Assembly (NCBI GenBank): GCA_963713815.1
Contig: CAVQNH010000032.1
Span: 1-64,000, forward strand
DNA: 64,000 nt
Origin: RYN-230 sp963713815
Lineage (GTDB): Bacteria > Actinomycetota > Actinomycetes > Streptosporangiales > Streptosporangiaceae
Reading direction: 5' to 3'
Made by a program: the position numbers and the translations under genes. Shown here piece by piece: positions 52,999-61,076 of the stretch (its first letter is position 1; the number at the start of each line of letters is the position of its first letter). The notes beneath the pieces are model-generated. The model searched no databases. It was not told the origin of the DNA and worked only from the letters and a program-made list of their open reading frames with translations.

Positions 52999-53640
52999 AT
53001 GCCTCGGCTCACGTCGGTCTGCGTCTTCTGCGGCTCTAACCCGGGGCGCCGGCCCGAGTACGTGGCCGGGGCCGCCGACCTGGGCCGGACCCTCGCGGCC
53101 CGCGGGATCCGGGTGGTCTACGGCGGTGCGCACGTCGGCCTGATGGGCGCGCTGGCCGACGCGGTGCTGGCGGCGGGCGGCGAGATCATCGGGGTGATCC
53201 CGGGCCTGCTCGTGGACGCCGAGGTCGCGCACCCGGGGCTGAGCGAGCTGCGGGTGGTGCCCGGCATGCACGAGCGCAAGGCGACGATGGCCGGGCTGGC
53301 CGACGGGTTCATCGCGCTGCCCGGCGGGATCGGTACCCTGGAGGAGTTCGCGGAGATCGTCACCTGGGCCCATCTGGGACTGCACGCCAAGCCGACCGGG
53401 CTGCTGAACCTGCTGGGCTACTACGACGGGTTGCTGAGGTTCCTGGACCACGCCACCCAGGAGCGGTTCGTCCGCCCGGGCGACCGGGAGCAGATCCTGG
53501 CCCGGCCGTCGGCGGCGGAGTTGCTGGCCGTGATGGGCGGCTGGACGGCGCCGCCGCGGCCCGCGGGCAAGTGGATCGACGCCGACGGCTCCGATGTGGT
53601 CCCCGGAAACCCTCCACCCGGTAATGCCTCCACCGGATAA
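52999..53640 (+). CDS. LOG-family protein (TIGR00730, phosphoribohydrolase-like)
   Basis: This 213-residue Rossmann-fold protein has VCVFCGSNPG, YGGAHVGLMGALADA, GMHERKATM and ALPGGIGTLEEF, the two motifs defining LONELY GUY proteins. Homologues release cytokinins from nucleotide monophosphates or act on other N-glycosides. The C-terminal ~40 residues are Pro/Gly-rich. ATG 52,999 follows the YbjQ-like gene by 6 bp and precedes the membrane protein gene by 9 bp. Confidence 0.93.
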   Translation: MPRLTSVCVFCGSNPGRRPEYVAGAADLGRTLAARGIRVVYGGAHVGLMGALADAVLAAGGEIIGVIPGLLVDAEVAHPGLSELRVVPGMHERKATMAGLADGFIALPGGIGTLEEFAEIVTWAHLGLHAKPTGLLNLLGYYDGLLRFLDHATQERFVRPGDREQILARPSAAELLAVMGGWTAPPRPAGKWIDADGSDVVPGNPPPGNASTG

Positions 53641-53649
53641 TAAGGAAAT

Positions 53650-55348
53650 ATGACCGAAAATACCGGGCCGCCAGTCACCTTGGCGGCGGACCGGTCCGCG
53701 CCGCCCGCGCCAGGCCGGCCGGTGCTGCCGGGCAGCCTGGCCATCGCTTTCCGGCTGGCCGCGCACCTGGCGGCCTGGATACCGTTCGTGATCGGCGCGA
53801 TACGTTCGGTGCAGAAAGAGTCGCCGGTCGTCTCCGACAGCGCGTCCATCGCGCTTCGCGCCTGGGATGTCCTGACTCCCTACGGCCCCCTGGTCGGTCA
53901 GGCCACCCAGCTGCGCAACGGCGCGTACGACCCAGGGCCCCTGCAGTACTGGCTGCTGGCGATCCCGGTTCACCTCGACCCGCGGGCCGGGGTGGTGTGG
54001 GGCGCGGCGCTGTGCTGCATGGTCGCGGCCTCGCTCGCGATCGAGGCCGCCTGGTCGGCGTTCGGCGTGTTCGGTGGCCTGGCGGCGAGCGGGATCATCG
54101 TCGGCACCGTGGCGTGGCAGTCCCTGATCGCGGTGGAGCCGGAGTGGAACCCATGGTTCGGCGTGATGTTCTTCCTGGCCACGCTGGCCACCGGCCTGGC
54201 CGTCCTTTCCGGGCGGCGCCGCTGGTGGCCGGTGCTCGTCGTCACCGCGTCGGTGGCCGCTCAGGCTCACCTGATGTTCGCGCTCGCCTCGGCCGCGCTC
54301 GTGCTGGTGGCGCTGGTGGCCGGGGTGGCCGACACCATCCGGGCCCGGGCCGGGTACTGGTGGGCGGTTTTCGGCCTGATGGCCGGCGCGGCCTGCTGGA
54401 TCGCTCCGTTCATCCAGCAGATCACCGGCCGCCCCGGCAACCTCAGAATGCTTATCGGGAGCCTGGGAACGCGGCAGCCCGCGGGCACCGCGTTCGGCCT
54501 GAAGGCGCTGAGCGCGTCAGTCCTGCCGCCCACGGTGTGGTGGCGGCCGGCGATGTCGTTCCGTCTCGAGGGCATCGCGCGCGTGATCGGCGGCGGCACG
54601 CCCGCGTTCGGGGTGGCGGTGCTGGTTCTCACCGCCGCCCTGCTAGCCGTGGCGGTCCGCCCGCTGCGATCCCGCCGGCTGGCCGCGCTGGCCGTGGTCA
54701 GCCTGCTGACCAGCGGCGCCGTCCTGGCCACGTACTCCAGCATCCCGGAGCACAACATCGGCCACCACACCCAGAATTACCTCCTGGTCGTCCTGCTCCC
54801 GGCCGGACTGCTCGTCTGGCTGACCACCGGCACCGCCGCCGTGCTCGCCGCACGGCGGGTGACCGGCCGGGCCGGCGGGCCGGCCGCAGTGCGCCGGCCG
54901 CCGCGCGGCACCCCGGGCGCCGCAGGCGGACCCGCCGCAGGCGGATCCACAGCGCGCTGGGGCGCCTGCGTCACCGGCCTCGCGGCCGTCGCCCTGATCG
55001 GGCTGGGGATCTGGCCGGCGGTGGCCCAGCAGGCCCGGGCGTCGGCTGCCGCGATACACGCCGGGGAAGTGAAGCGCCACCCGCCTCGCCGCTCAGCGCA
55101 TCGAGCAGATGCTGCCTCCCCAGCGGCTGAAGCTGTCCATCGTGAGTAACGGGGTGTACGACCGCGATGTCACTCTCGGCGTGGCGTGGGCGCTGCACGC
55201 CCACGGGTATCAGCCATCGGTAAACCACCGGGCGGCACGGTATCTGGGGCTGCGGCGGTACCTGTTCACCGGGCGGCCGATGCCCGGCGTGACCGTGGTC
55301 GTGCGAAACCAGGGGGTCGTGGTCCGCCTCACCCCGGAGCGGCGCTGA
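53650..55348 (+). CDS. Polytopic GT-C-like membrane protein (frameshift near 55,076)
   Basis: ATG 53,650 after AAGGAAAT opens a protein with about ten hydrophobic helices. NGAYDPGPLQYWLLAIPVHLDPRAG and the following alanine-rich helices resemble the ArnT/GT39-like glycosyltransferase group, although the catalytic Asp pair is not obvious. The frame breaks near 55,076. The next frame continues ATRLAAQRIEQMLPPQRLKLSIVSNGVYDRDVTLGVAWALHAHGYQPSVNHRAARYLG and stops at 55,348, restoring a ~565-residue protein with a soluble C-terminal piece. Donor and acceptor are unknown. Confidence 0.75.
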
Positions 55349-55364
55349 GGGGCTGCCCGGCCTG

Positions 55365-55412
55365 GTCCGGCCGGTTGTCCAGCTGGCTGTCCGGCCGGTT
55401 GTCCGGCCGGAC
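55365..55412. repeat. Direct repeat GTCCGGCCGGTTGTCC downstream of the membrane protein gene
   Basis: Two exact copies (55,365-55,380 and 55,389-55,404), 24 bp apart, are followed by the palindrome GTCCGGCCGGAC (55,401-55,412). The arms can pair in several ways, so the block may end transcription of the gene before it. The remaining ~110 bases lead to the thioredoxin control region. Confidence 0.65.
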
Positions 55413-55525
55413 CGCCGCCAATTGGCCGGGCGCGCCGGGCATAACCCGGGGCCGGAATTCGCTACTACCGCCAGGGACGCAGGGCGACGGCGCCGGGGAA
55501 TGCGGCCGGGGCCGGCCCGGTTTAC

Positions 55526-55541
55526 ATACCCCGGAGGGTAT
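55526..55541. promoter_or_regulatory. CsoR-like palindrome ATACCC-N4-GGGTAT upstream of the thioredoxin
   Basis: ATACCC-CGGA-GGGTAT is a perfect 6-bp inverted repeat 37 bp before the thioredoxin ATG. A further ATACCC half-site lies at 55,552-55,557. It fits the operator form described for copper-sensing CsoR repressors in Streptomyces (TACCC with GGGTA around four to five bases). No csoR gene is visible in the window. Confidence 0.65.
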
Positions 55542-55578
55542 TCGGCAGCGGATACCCGTTGAGACGAGGAGATACTCC

Positions 55579-56016
55579 ATGGCTACGGTCGAACTGACGG
55601 GCCAGAACTTTGAGTCCGTCGTGGGCGGCGCGGACATGGTTCTGGTGGACTTCTGGGCTTCCTGGTGCGGCCCGTGCCGCATGTTCGCGCCGGTCTTCGA
55701 CCGGGCGTCGGAAAAGTACTCGGACGCGGTGTTCGGCAAGGTGGACACGGACGCTGAGACCAGCCTGGCCCAGCAGTTCAACATTTCGTCCATCCCCACG
55801 CTGATGGTCATCAGGGACAACATCGTCCTCTACGCGCAGCCGGGCGCGCTGCCCGAGCAGGCGCTGGAGGAGCTGATCACCAAGGCCCGCGAGCTGGACA
55901 TGGACGAGGTGCGGGCGAGCATCGCCCAGGACCAGGACCAGCACGACCATGACCACGAGCACGAGCACGACCATGACCACGAGCACGAGCACGAGCACGA
56001 GCACAGCGAGAACTAG
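55579..56016 (+). CDS. Thioredoxin with a His/Asp/Glu-rich C-terminal tail
   Basis: This 145-residue protein starts at ATG 55,579 after GAGGAGA. Residues 1-110 are a normal thioredoxin with the active site WCGPC, the buried Asp in LVDFWAS and the cis-Pro in SSIPTL. The last ~29 residues are almost only His, Asp and Glu in alternation (QDQHDHDHEHEHDHDHEHEHEHEH), a metal-binding tail not part of the standard ~107-residue fold. A CsoR-like operator upstream and the tail both point to copper, nickel or zinc stress. The metal is inference. Confidence 0.92.
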   Translation: MATVELTGQNFESVVGGADMVLVDFWASWCGPCRMFAPVFDRASEKYSDAVFGKVDTDAETSLAQQFNISSIPTLMVIRDNIVLYAQPGALPEQALEELITKARELDMDEVRASIAQDQDQHDHDHEHEHDHDHEHEHEHEHSEN

Positions 56017-56033
56017 AGCTGACCCGGCCATCA

Positions 56034-56065
56034 CGAGCCCGCCGCCCCCCGGGGTGGCGGGCTCG
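56034..56065 (+). terminator. Terminator hairpin after the thioredoxin gene
   Basis: CGAGCCCGCC (56,034-56,043) pairs perfectly with GGCGGGCTCG (56,056-56,065) around a 12-nt GC-rich loop, 17 nt after the thioredoxin TAG. The further ~225 bases up to the next gene hold no gene I can support. Confidence 0.85.
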
Positions 56066-56290
56066 CTGCATGCCGTCCCGCATTTCGTCCTGAAATCGCC
56101 CGGGCAATTATGCGGCCATTCATGCCCGGTGCCCGGTTATGCCAGGAAAGTGAGCGTGGCCTGCCCCTGCGGGCTCTGCCAGGATGAGCCTGACGCGCGG
56201 CGGCCAGTCTAGACAGATAGCCAGGCTGGCCACGCGGTCGATTCCGCCGTGACCACCAGAGTCACCGGCAGTATCGAACGGGGGAGCCCT

Positions 56291-57061
56291 ATGCCTGACA
56301 TCCGACCTGCTGGCCTTCGCGGCCGCCTGCCGGTCAAGCCACCCGGCGCGCGGTTCAATATCCAGTGGCTTTCCAGCTACCTCGCCACGCCATTGCCGGC
56401 CCCGGTCTACCCGGTGGACGTGTCGGCGGGCATCACCGACTGGGGCATGCTCGGCAACGGCCCGGACAAGACCTGCACCACGCACCCGGACGGGGTGGGT
56501 GACTGCACATTCGCCGGCCGCGAACACTACCGCCGGGCCAAGGCCGCCGCCGGGCACGAGACCGAGAAGTGGGAGGACTCCAACCAGCTCGTCGCCGAGT
56601 ACCTCCGCTACGACCATGGCCAGGACCAGGGGGCGAACATCGCCGACCTGCTCCTGTCCTGGTACCGGGACAGCAAGATCCTGGCCTTCGCGCCCGTCGA
56701 CCACACCAAGCCCGCCGCGGTGGACGCGGCCGCCCAGGCGTTCCATGGCACGTATGTCGGCGTGAACCTGACCGACGACGCCGACAGCCTGTTCAGCCAG
56801 CACGAGCCCTGGACGGTGAGCGGCGGCCAGAAGCCGGACCCCAGCGACGGGCACTGCATCGTGAAGGTCGGCTCGGACGGCGGCCAGCTCGACACCTGGG
56901 TGACCTGGGGCGCGCTGCAGCAGTCGACCCTGGCGTGGACCGCTGCCGCCCTCGACGAGGCCTGGGTCATCATTAGCGAGGAGGACGCGAAAGCGGCCAG
57001 CCTCGACATCGCCGCGCTGCGCCGGGACATCGACGCGCTGCACGGCACCGGCGGCAGCTGA
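56291..57061 (+). CDS. Conserved protein with a papain-like Cys/His arrangement, unknown function
   Basis: ATG 56,291, with GGGGGAG upstream, gives 256 residues. No signal peptide or membrane helix is evident. GVGDCTFAGREHYRRAKA places a Cys at a helix start and DPSDGHCIVKVGSDGG places a His before a beta-strand, the order of the catalytic Cys and His in papain-like peptidases and transglutaminases. WVTWGALQQSTLAW follows. Related proteins occur in actinomycetes and their phages, as far as I recall, without assigned function. The catalytic assignment is an inference. The dispersed 18-mer begins 13 nt after the stop. Confidence 0.6.
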   Translation: MPDIRPAGLRGRLPVKPPGARFNIQWLSSYLATPLPAPVYPVDVSAGITDWGMLGNGPDKTCTTHPDGVGDCTFAGREHYRRAKAAAGHETEKWEDSNQLVAEYLRYDHGQDQGANIADLLLSWYRDSKILAFAPVDHTKPAAVDAAAQAFHGTYVGVNLTDDADSLFSQHEPWTVSGGQKPDPSDGHCIVKVGSDGGQLDTWVTWGALQQSTLAWTAAALDEAWVIISEEDAKAASLDIAALRRDIDALHGTGGS

Positions 57062-57074
57062 CCGTCAAAATTCT

Positions 57075-57092
57075 CCGCAACGAAAACCGTCC
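57075..57092 (+). repeat. Copy 3 of the dispersed 18-mer CCGCAACGAAAACCGTCC
   Basis: Identical to the copies at 888-905 (minus) and 30,628-30,645. The spacer from the TGA (57,059-57,061) is CCGTCAAAATTCT, similar to the spacer of copy 1 (GGTCAAGTTCTTT). A 12-bp-stem hairpin follows at 57,104. Confidence 0.85.
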
Positions 57093-57103
57093 GCAGCCGG
57101 TCC

Positions 57104-57135
57104 GGGCCCCGGGGCGTCATCGAGCCCCGGGGCCC
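57104..57135. terminator. Perfect 12-bp-stem hairpin between convergent genes
   Basis: GGGCCCCGGGGC (57,104-57,115) and GCCCCGGGGCCC (57,124-57,135) surround an 8-nt loop. It lies between the Cys/His protein and the convergent PucR gene and would work in both directions. Confidence 0.85.
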
Positions 57136-57149
57136 GGGGCCGCTGCGCC

Positions 57150-58446
57150 TCAGGCCCCGAGCGCCGTGGCGGGCCAGTCGAGCATCCGCGCGCCGATGAC
57201 GGCCACCCGCAGCGCGAGCCCCTGCGCCGGGTCGGCCGGGTCCCGGCCGGTCAGTTCCCTGACCCGGGCCAGCCGGTAGGTCACCGCGCGGACGGACAGG
57301 TGCAGGCGCCGGGCGGCCTCGGCCGCCACACCGCCGCATGCGTAGTACTCATGCCAGCGTGGCCAGCAACGGCCCGGCCCCGCCCCGGGCCTGCGTCAGC
57401 GGCGTGAGCAGGGCGCCGACCAGATCGGTGATGGCGGTCCGGTCCCGCAGGATGACCTGGTAGATGAGCAGGTCGGAGGCGTCCACTACCGGGTCGGGCA
57501 TGCCGAGGCGGGCCGCCACCTCGAGCGCGTCGCCCGCCTCGTCGTAGGACCGCCGGACACCGCCCGGTCCCGGGTAGGCCCGGCCGAACGCGACCCGCCA
57601 CGGCCGCGGCTCGTCCGGGAGCAGGTCCGGGTGACCGCGGGCCAGGGCCCGGGCCAGCGCCACGGCCACCCGGCTGGCCTCGCCGCCGTCGCTCACCCCG
57701 GTCACCGCGACGAGCCGCCCGCCCCGGGTGATCGTCAGCGACGGCGACGGGGCGGCCGCCTCGGCGACCAGCCGGTCGGTCTCCTTGCCCAGCGGCCTGG
57801 TCGCCCGGACCCCGGACGCGTACTCAGCCAGCACGACCAGATGCGGCCCCGCCAGCCGGAGCCCGAGCCGCTCGCCACGGACAAGCAGATCGGCGGCGTC
57901 GCGGCCGGAGAGCAGGTCGTCGACGAACTCCAGCCGTTCCGCCTCCTCCCGGCGGGCGATCGACAGGTGGGCCCGTTCGAAGCCCTCGGCCGCGGCCGCC
58001 ACCGCATCGTCGGCGGCCCGCAGCACGCCGAGCCCGGCCGCCCGCAGATCGGCCAGGCCGGGCAGTTCCCGCCACAGCCGCCACGTCGCGGACAGGTACA
58101 GGTTGACCAGGCCGCGCAGGGCCACGCCGCTCTCCGCGGCCCGCTCCCCCGCCCGGCCGTACTGGGCAAGTTCCATGGTGGCCAGGCGCCGGCCGGTGCG
58201 GGCCGCGTCCGCGGCGGCGGGCAGGTAATCGGCGAGCAGGTCCGGGGGGACCCCGCCTGCCTCCCGGCTCGCCGCGCGGGCGATCGCCTGCAGGTCAACC
58301 ACTTCAGGCGCCCCGTCAGTCCCGCTCACCCCGGTGGCCCGGTCAGACGCGGCAGCCCCGCCAGCCCCGTCCCCGCCAGACCTGTCCCCGCCAGCCCTGT
58401 GCCCGCCAGCCTGTCCCGCCAGCCCCGTCCGCCCCGGCAGAACCAT
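57150..58446 (-). CDS. PucR-family transcriptional regulator (frameshift near 57,353)
   Basis: The main frame carries an N-terminal regulatory domain (PPDLLADYLPAAADAARTGRR, MELAQYGRAGERAAESGV), a GGDEF-related middle (RLGLRLAGPHLVVLAEYA) and the conserved YQVILRDRTAITDLVGALLTPL. It stops just after LLATLA. One frame over, EYYACGGVAAEAARRLHLSVRAVTYRLARVRELTG supplies the expected PucR helix-turn-helix, ending ALGA at TGA 57,150. One base near 57,353 separates them. ATG 58,446 is used. ATG 58,528, with GGGGGCCGACGG upstream, may be the true start if an indel in the CCAGCCCTGTCCCCG-type repeat at 58,340-58,440 broke the frame. Its target is unknown; it is divergent from a site-2 protease gene. 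Confidence 0.78.
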
Positions 58447-58685
58447 CAGCCCCGATAGTCTCTGCAGTCCCGCTTACCCCGGTGGCCTCAGCCGCCACGC
58501 GGTGTTCGCCGGTCTCGTGCTGGCTCATCCGTCGGCCCCCAGTTTCCCCGAAGTTGCCGGAAGCGGGCAACTTCGCAGGTGTGATCTTAGCCGGTAGCGG
58601 CCGATGACTGAGCGTCTCCGGCAATAGATAGTGTGGAGTGGCCAGTGGCCGGCGAGACGGACGCCAGCGCTACGAGGAGACCGCA

Positions 58686-60025
58686 GTGACCATGACCCGC
58701 CCGCCTTCTGCCGGGCCCGGCCGGCAGCCGCTGGACCCCGGATACTTCTCGCATCCCGGCCGGGGCTTCCGCCTGGCCGGGATACCCGTCACGCTCACCC
58801 CGGGCGCCTATCTGCTCGGCGTGCTGGCCGCCGGATTCGGCGCCTTCACCCTGCCCGCGCTCGACCCGGGCCGGTCCCTGGCCGGCTACCTGGCCGCGGC
58901 CGCCGGGGTGGTCGTGGTCCTGCTGGCCAGCATGGTCGCGCACGAGCTGGCGCACTCGATCATGGCCCGGCGCTACGGCCTCAGCGTGCCGGTCACCGTG
59001 GGCCTGTTCGGGGGGGTGCGGCACGGCCGCGCCCGGCGGCCCGGCTCGCCCGCGGAGCAGGAACTGCCCGGCCCCGGCGCCCAGTGGCGGGTCGCCGCGG
59101 CCGGCCCGCTGACCAGCCTGCTGCTGGGCCTGGTCAGCGCGGCCGCCGCCGTCGCGGCGTCCCTGCTCGGCGCCGGCCTGCTGGTCGTCGCCGTGGCTGC
59201 GGCAGCGGCCTGGGTCAACGGCCTGCTGGCCGTGGCCAACCTGGTTCCGGGGGCGGGACTGGATGGCGGGCGGATCGTCCGAGCGCTCGCGTGGGCGCGC
59301 TCGGGCGATCCCACCCGCGCGGGTCTCATCGCCGCCCGCTTCGGCCAGGTCAGCGGCGCGATCCTGGTCGCCGCCGGGGTGACCGCGCTGGCGCTGGGTC
59401 ACCTGACCGGCCTCTGGTTCGGGCTGATGGGCCTGCTCATGGTCGGGGCGTCCCGGGCTGAGGCCAGCCAGGTGCGCACCTCGGCGGCGCTGGCCGGCGT
59501 GCGGGTCCGCGACATCCTCCCGCCGGACGGCGGGCTCGGCCCCACCGCCCGCGGGTGGCAGACGGTGCAGGACTTCCTGGGCGACGATTCCCTCGGGCCG
59601 GGACTCCCTGGGCCGGGACTTCCCCGGCCGGGACGGCGCGGACCGGCTGGCCGGCCACGGCCCGACCGCGTACCCGGTCCGGGACTTCGACGGGCAGCTG
59701 TCCGGCCTGGTGACGCTGACCCAGCTGCTGGCCGTCCCGGAGAACCGCCGGGACGCCGCCCGCCTGTCGCAGGTCGCCACCCCCGTCGCCTACCTGACGT
59801 TCACCACGCTGGATGAGCCGCTGACCGGCCTGCGGGCCCGGCTGGCCCAGGGCGGGCACGGCCGTGCCGGACAGCCTGGCCGCCCTGCAGACCACCGCCC
59901 ACGCGCTGGTGCTGGGGCCGAGCGGCGAGCTGGCCGGCCTGCTCACCCCCGCCGACTTCGCCCGGGCCGTCCAGTTCAGCGCCCTGCGGACGGCCACCGC
60001 CCGGGCCGGGCCGGGGCTGCACTGA
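58686..60025 (+). CDS. Site-2 protease (M50) with C-terminal CBS-type region, frameshifted
   Basis: GTG 58,686 follows GAGGAGA. Several membrane helices carry the metal site MVAHELAHSIMARRYG (HExxH) and NLVPGAGLDGGRIVRAL, which supplies the third ligand, as in SpoIVFB-like intramembrane proteases. The catalytic part is intact. After DFLGDDSLGPG a GGCCGGGACTYCC-type slippage repeat shifts the frame near 59,640. HGPTAYPVRDFDGQLSGLVTLTQLLAVPENR then reads as a CBS motif, and a second break near 59,865 leads to VPDSLAALQTTAHALVLG and AGLLTPADFARAVQF, ending at TGA 60,025. If the breaks are real, the protein has lost its CBS pair. Such proteases cut membrane-bound regulators. Confidence 0.82.
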
Positions 60026-60044
60026 CCCCGACGAGAGGATCCCC

Positions 60045-61076
60045 GTGATGCACGATGCCTTCCATGTGCCGCTGTGGCTATGGGGTGTCGCGCTCGCGGT
60101 CGTCCTCGCGGTCGCCGCAGCGGACGTGCTGCTCGCCTCGCGCAGCCGTGGCCATGAGCCAGGGCTGCGCGAGGCGGCGTTGTGCACCGCGGGGGTCGTC
60201 GCGCTGGGCGCCCTGTTCGGCGTGGCGCTGGCCACGGTGGCCGGGCCGAAGGCCTCGGGCCAGTTCTACGCGGGCTGGCTGACCGAGTACAGCCTGTCGC
60301 TGGACAACCTGTTCGTGTTCGTCCTGCTGATCGGCCGGGCCGGGATAGCTGGCCGGCTGCGCAGCCGGGTCCTGCTGGCCGGGATCGGCCTGGCCCTGCT
60401 GTTGCGGGCCGTGTTCATCGCGGCCGGGGCGGCCGCCCTCAACCGCTTCGACTGGGTGCTGTACATCTTCGGTGCGATCCTGCTCGTCACCGCGGTGCGG
60501 ATGGCCGCGGGCCGCGGCGGCCCGCCGGACCCGGCGAGCGCGGGGCCCAGCCTGCCGGGACCGGGACGGCTGCGCCGCGGGATAGCCGGCCGCCTCAAGA
60601 GCCACCGCCACGGCGCGCTTTTCGCCCTGATCGCCGCGATCGCCGGTGCCGACGTGGTGTTCGCGATGGACTCCATCCCGGCGGTGTTCGGGCTGACCCG
60701 TGATCCGTACCTGGTGCTGGCGGCCAACGTGTTCGCGCTGCTCGGCCTGCGCCATCTGTACTTCCTGATCGGCGGGCTGCTGGACCGGCTGGTGCACCTG
60801 ACCGCGGGGCTGTCGGCGATCCTCGCGTTCATCGGGATGAAGCTGATCGCCGAGGCCCTGGCCGATTCAGGGGTGCACCGGGTCGGGCCCGTGCCGGTGC
60901 CGCACATCGACACCTGGGTGTCTTTGTGTGTCATCGGCGGTGTGCTGGCCGTGGTCACGGTGACCAGCCTGCTGGCCACCCGGCAGCGGGGCGGCCGGGA
61001 AGTCAGCCCTTCCCGGTCAGGGCACCCAGCTGAGCGGCCACCTCGCCCGGGGCGACCTTCCGAGTCTCACCGGTAG
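60045..61076 (+). CDS. TerC/Alx-family membrane protein
   Basis: This 343-residue protein (GTG 60,045 or ATG 60,048, GAGAGGA upstream) has about eight hydrophobic helices. The family hallmarks EYSLSLDNLFVFVLLI and GADVVFAMDSIPAVFGLTRDPYLVL carry the conserved Asp residues within the membrane. Members have been linked to manganese export and tellurium resistance. The last ~40 residues are basic and Pro-rich and overlap the convergent proS by 74 bp. Confidence 0.93.
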   Translation: MMHDAFHVPLWLWGVALAVVLAVAAADVLLASRSRGHEPGLREAALCTAGVVALGALFGVALATVAGPKASGQFYAGWLTEYSLSLDNLFVFVLLIGRAGIAGRLRSRVLLAGIGLALLLRAVFIAAGAAALNRFDWVLYIFGAILLVTAVRMAAGRGGPPDPASAGPSLPGPGRLRRGIAGRLKSHRHGALFALIAAIAGADVVFAMDSIPAVFGLTRDPYLVLAANVFALLGLRHLYFLIGGLLDRLVHLTAGLSAILAFIGMKLIAEALADSGVHRVGPVPVPHIDTWVSLCVIGGVLAVVTVTSLLATRQRGGREVSPSRSGHPAERPPRPGRPSESHR

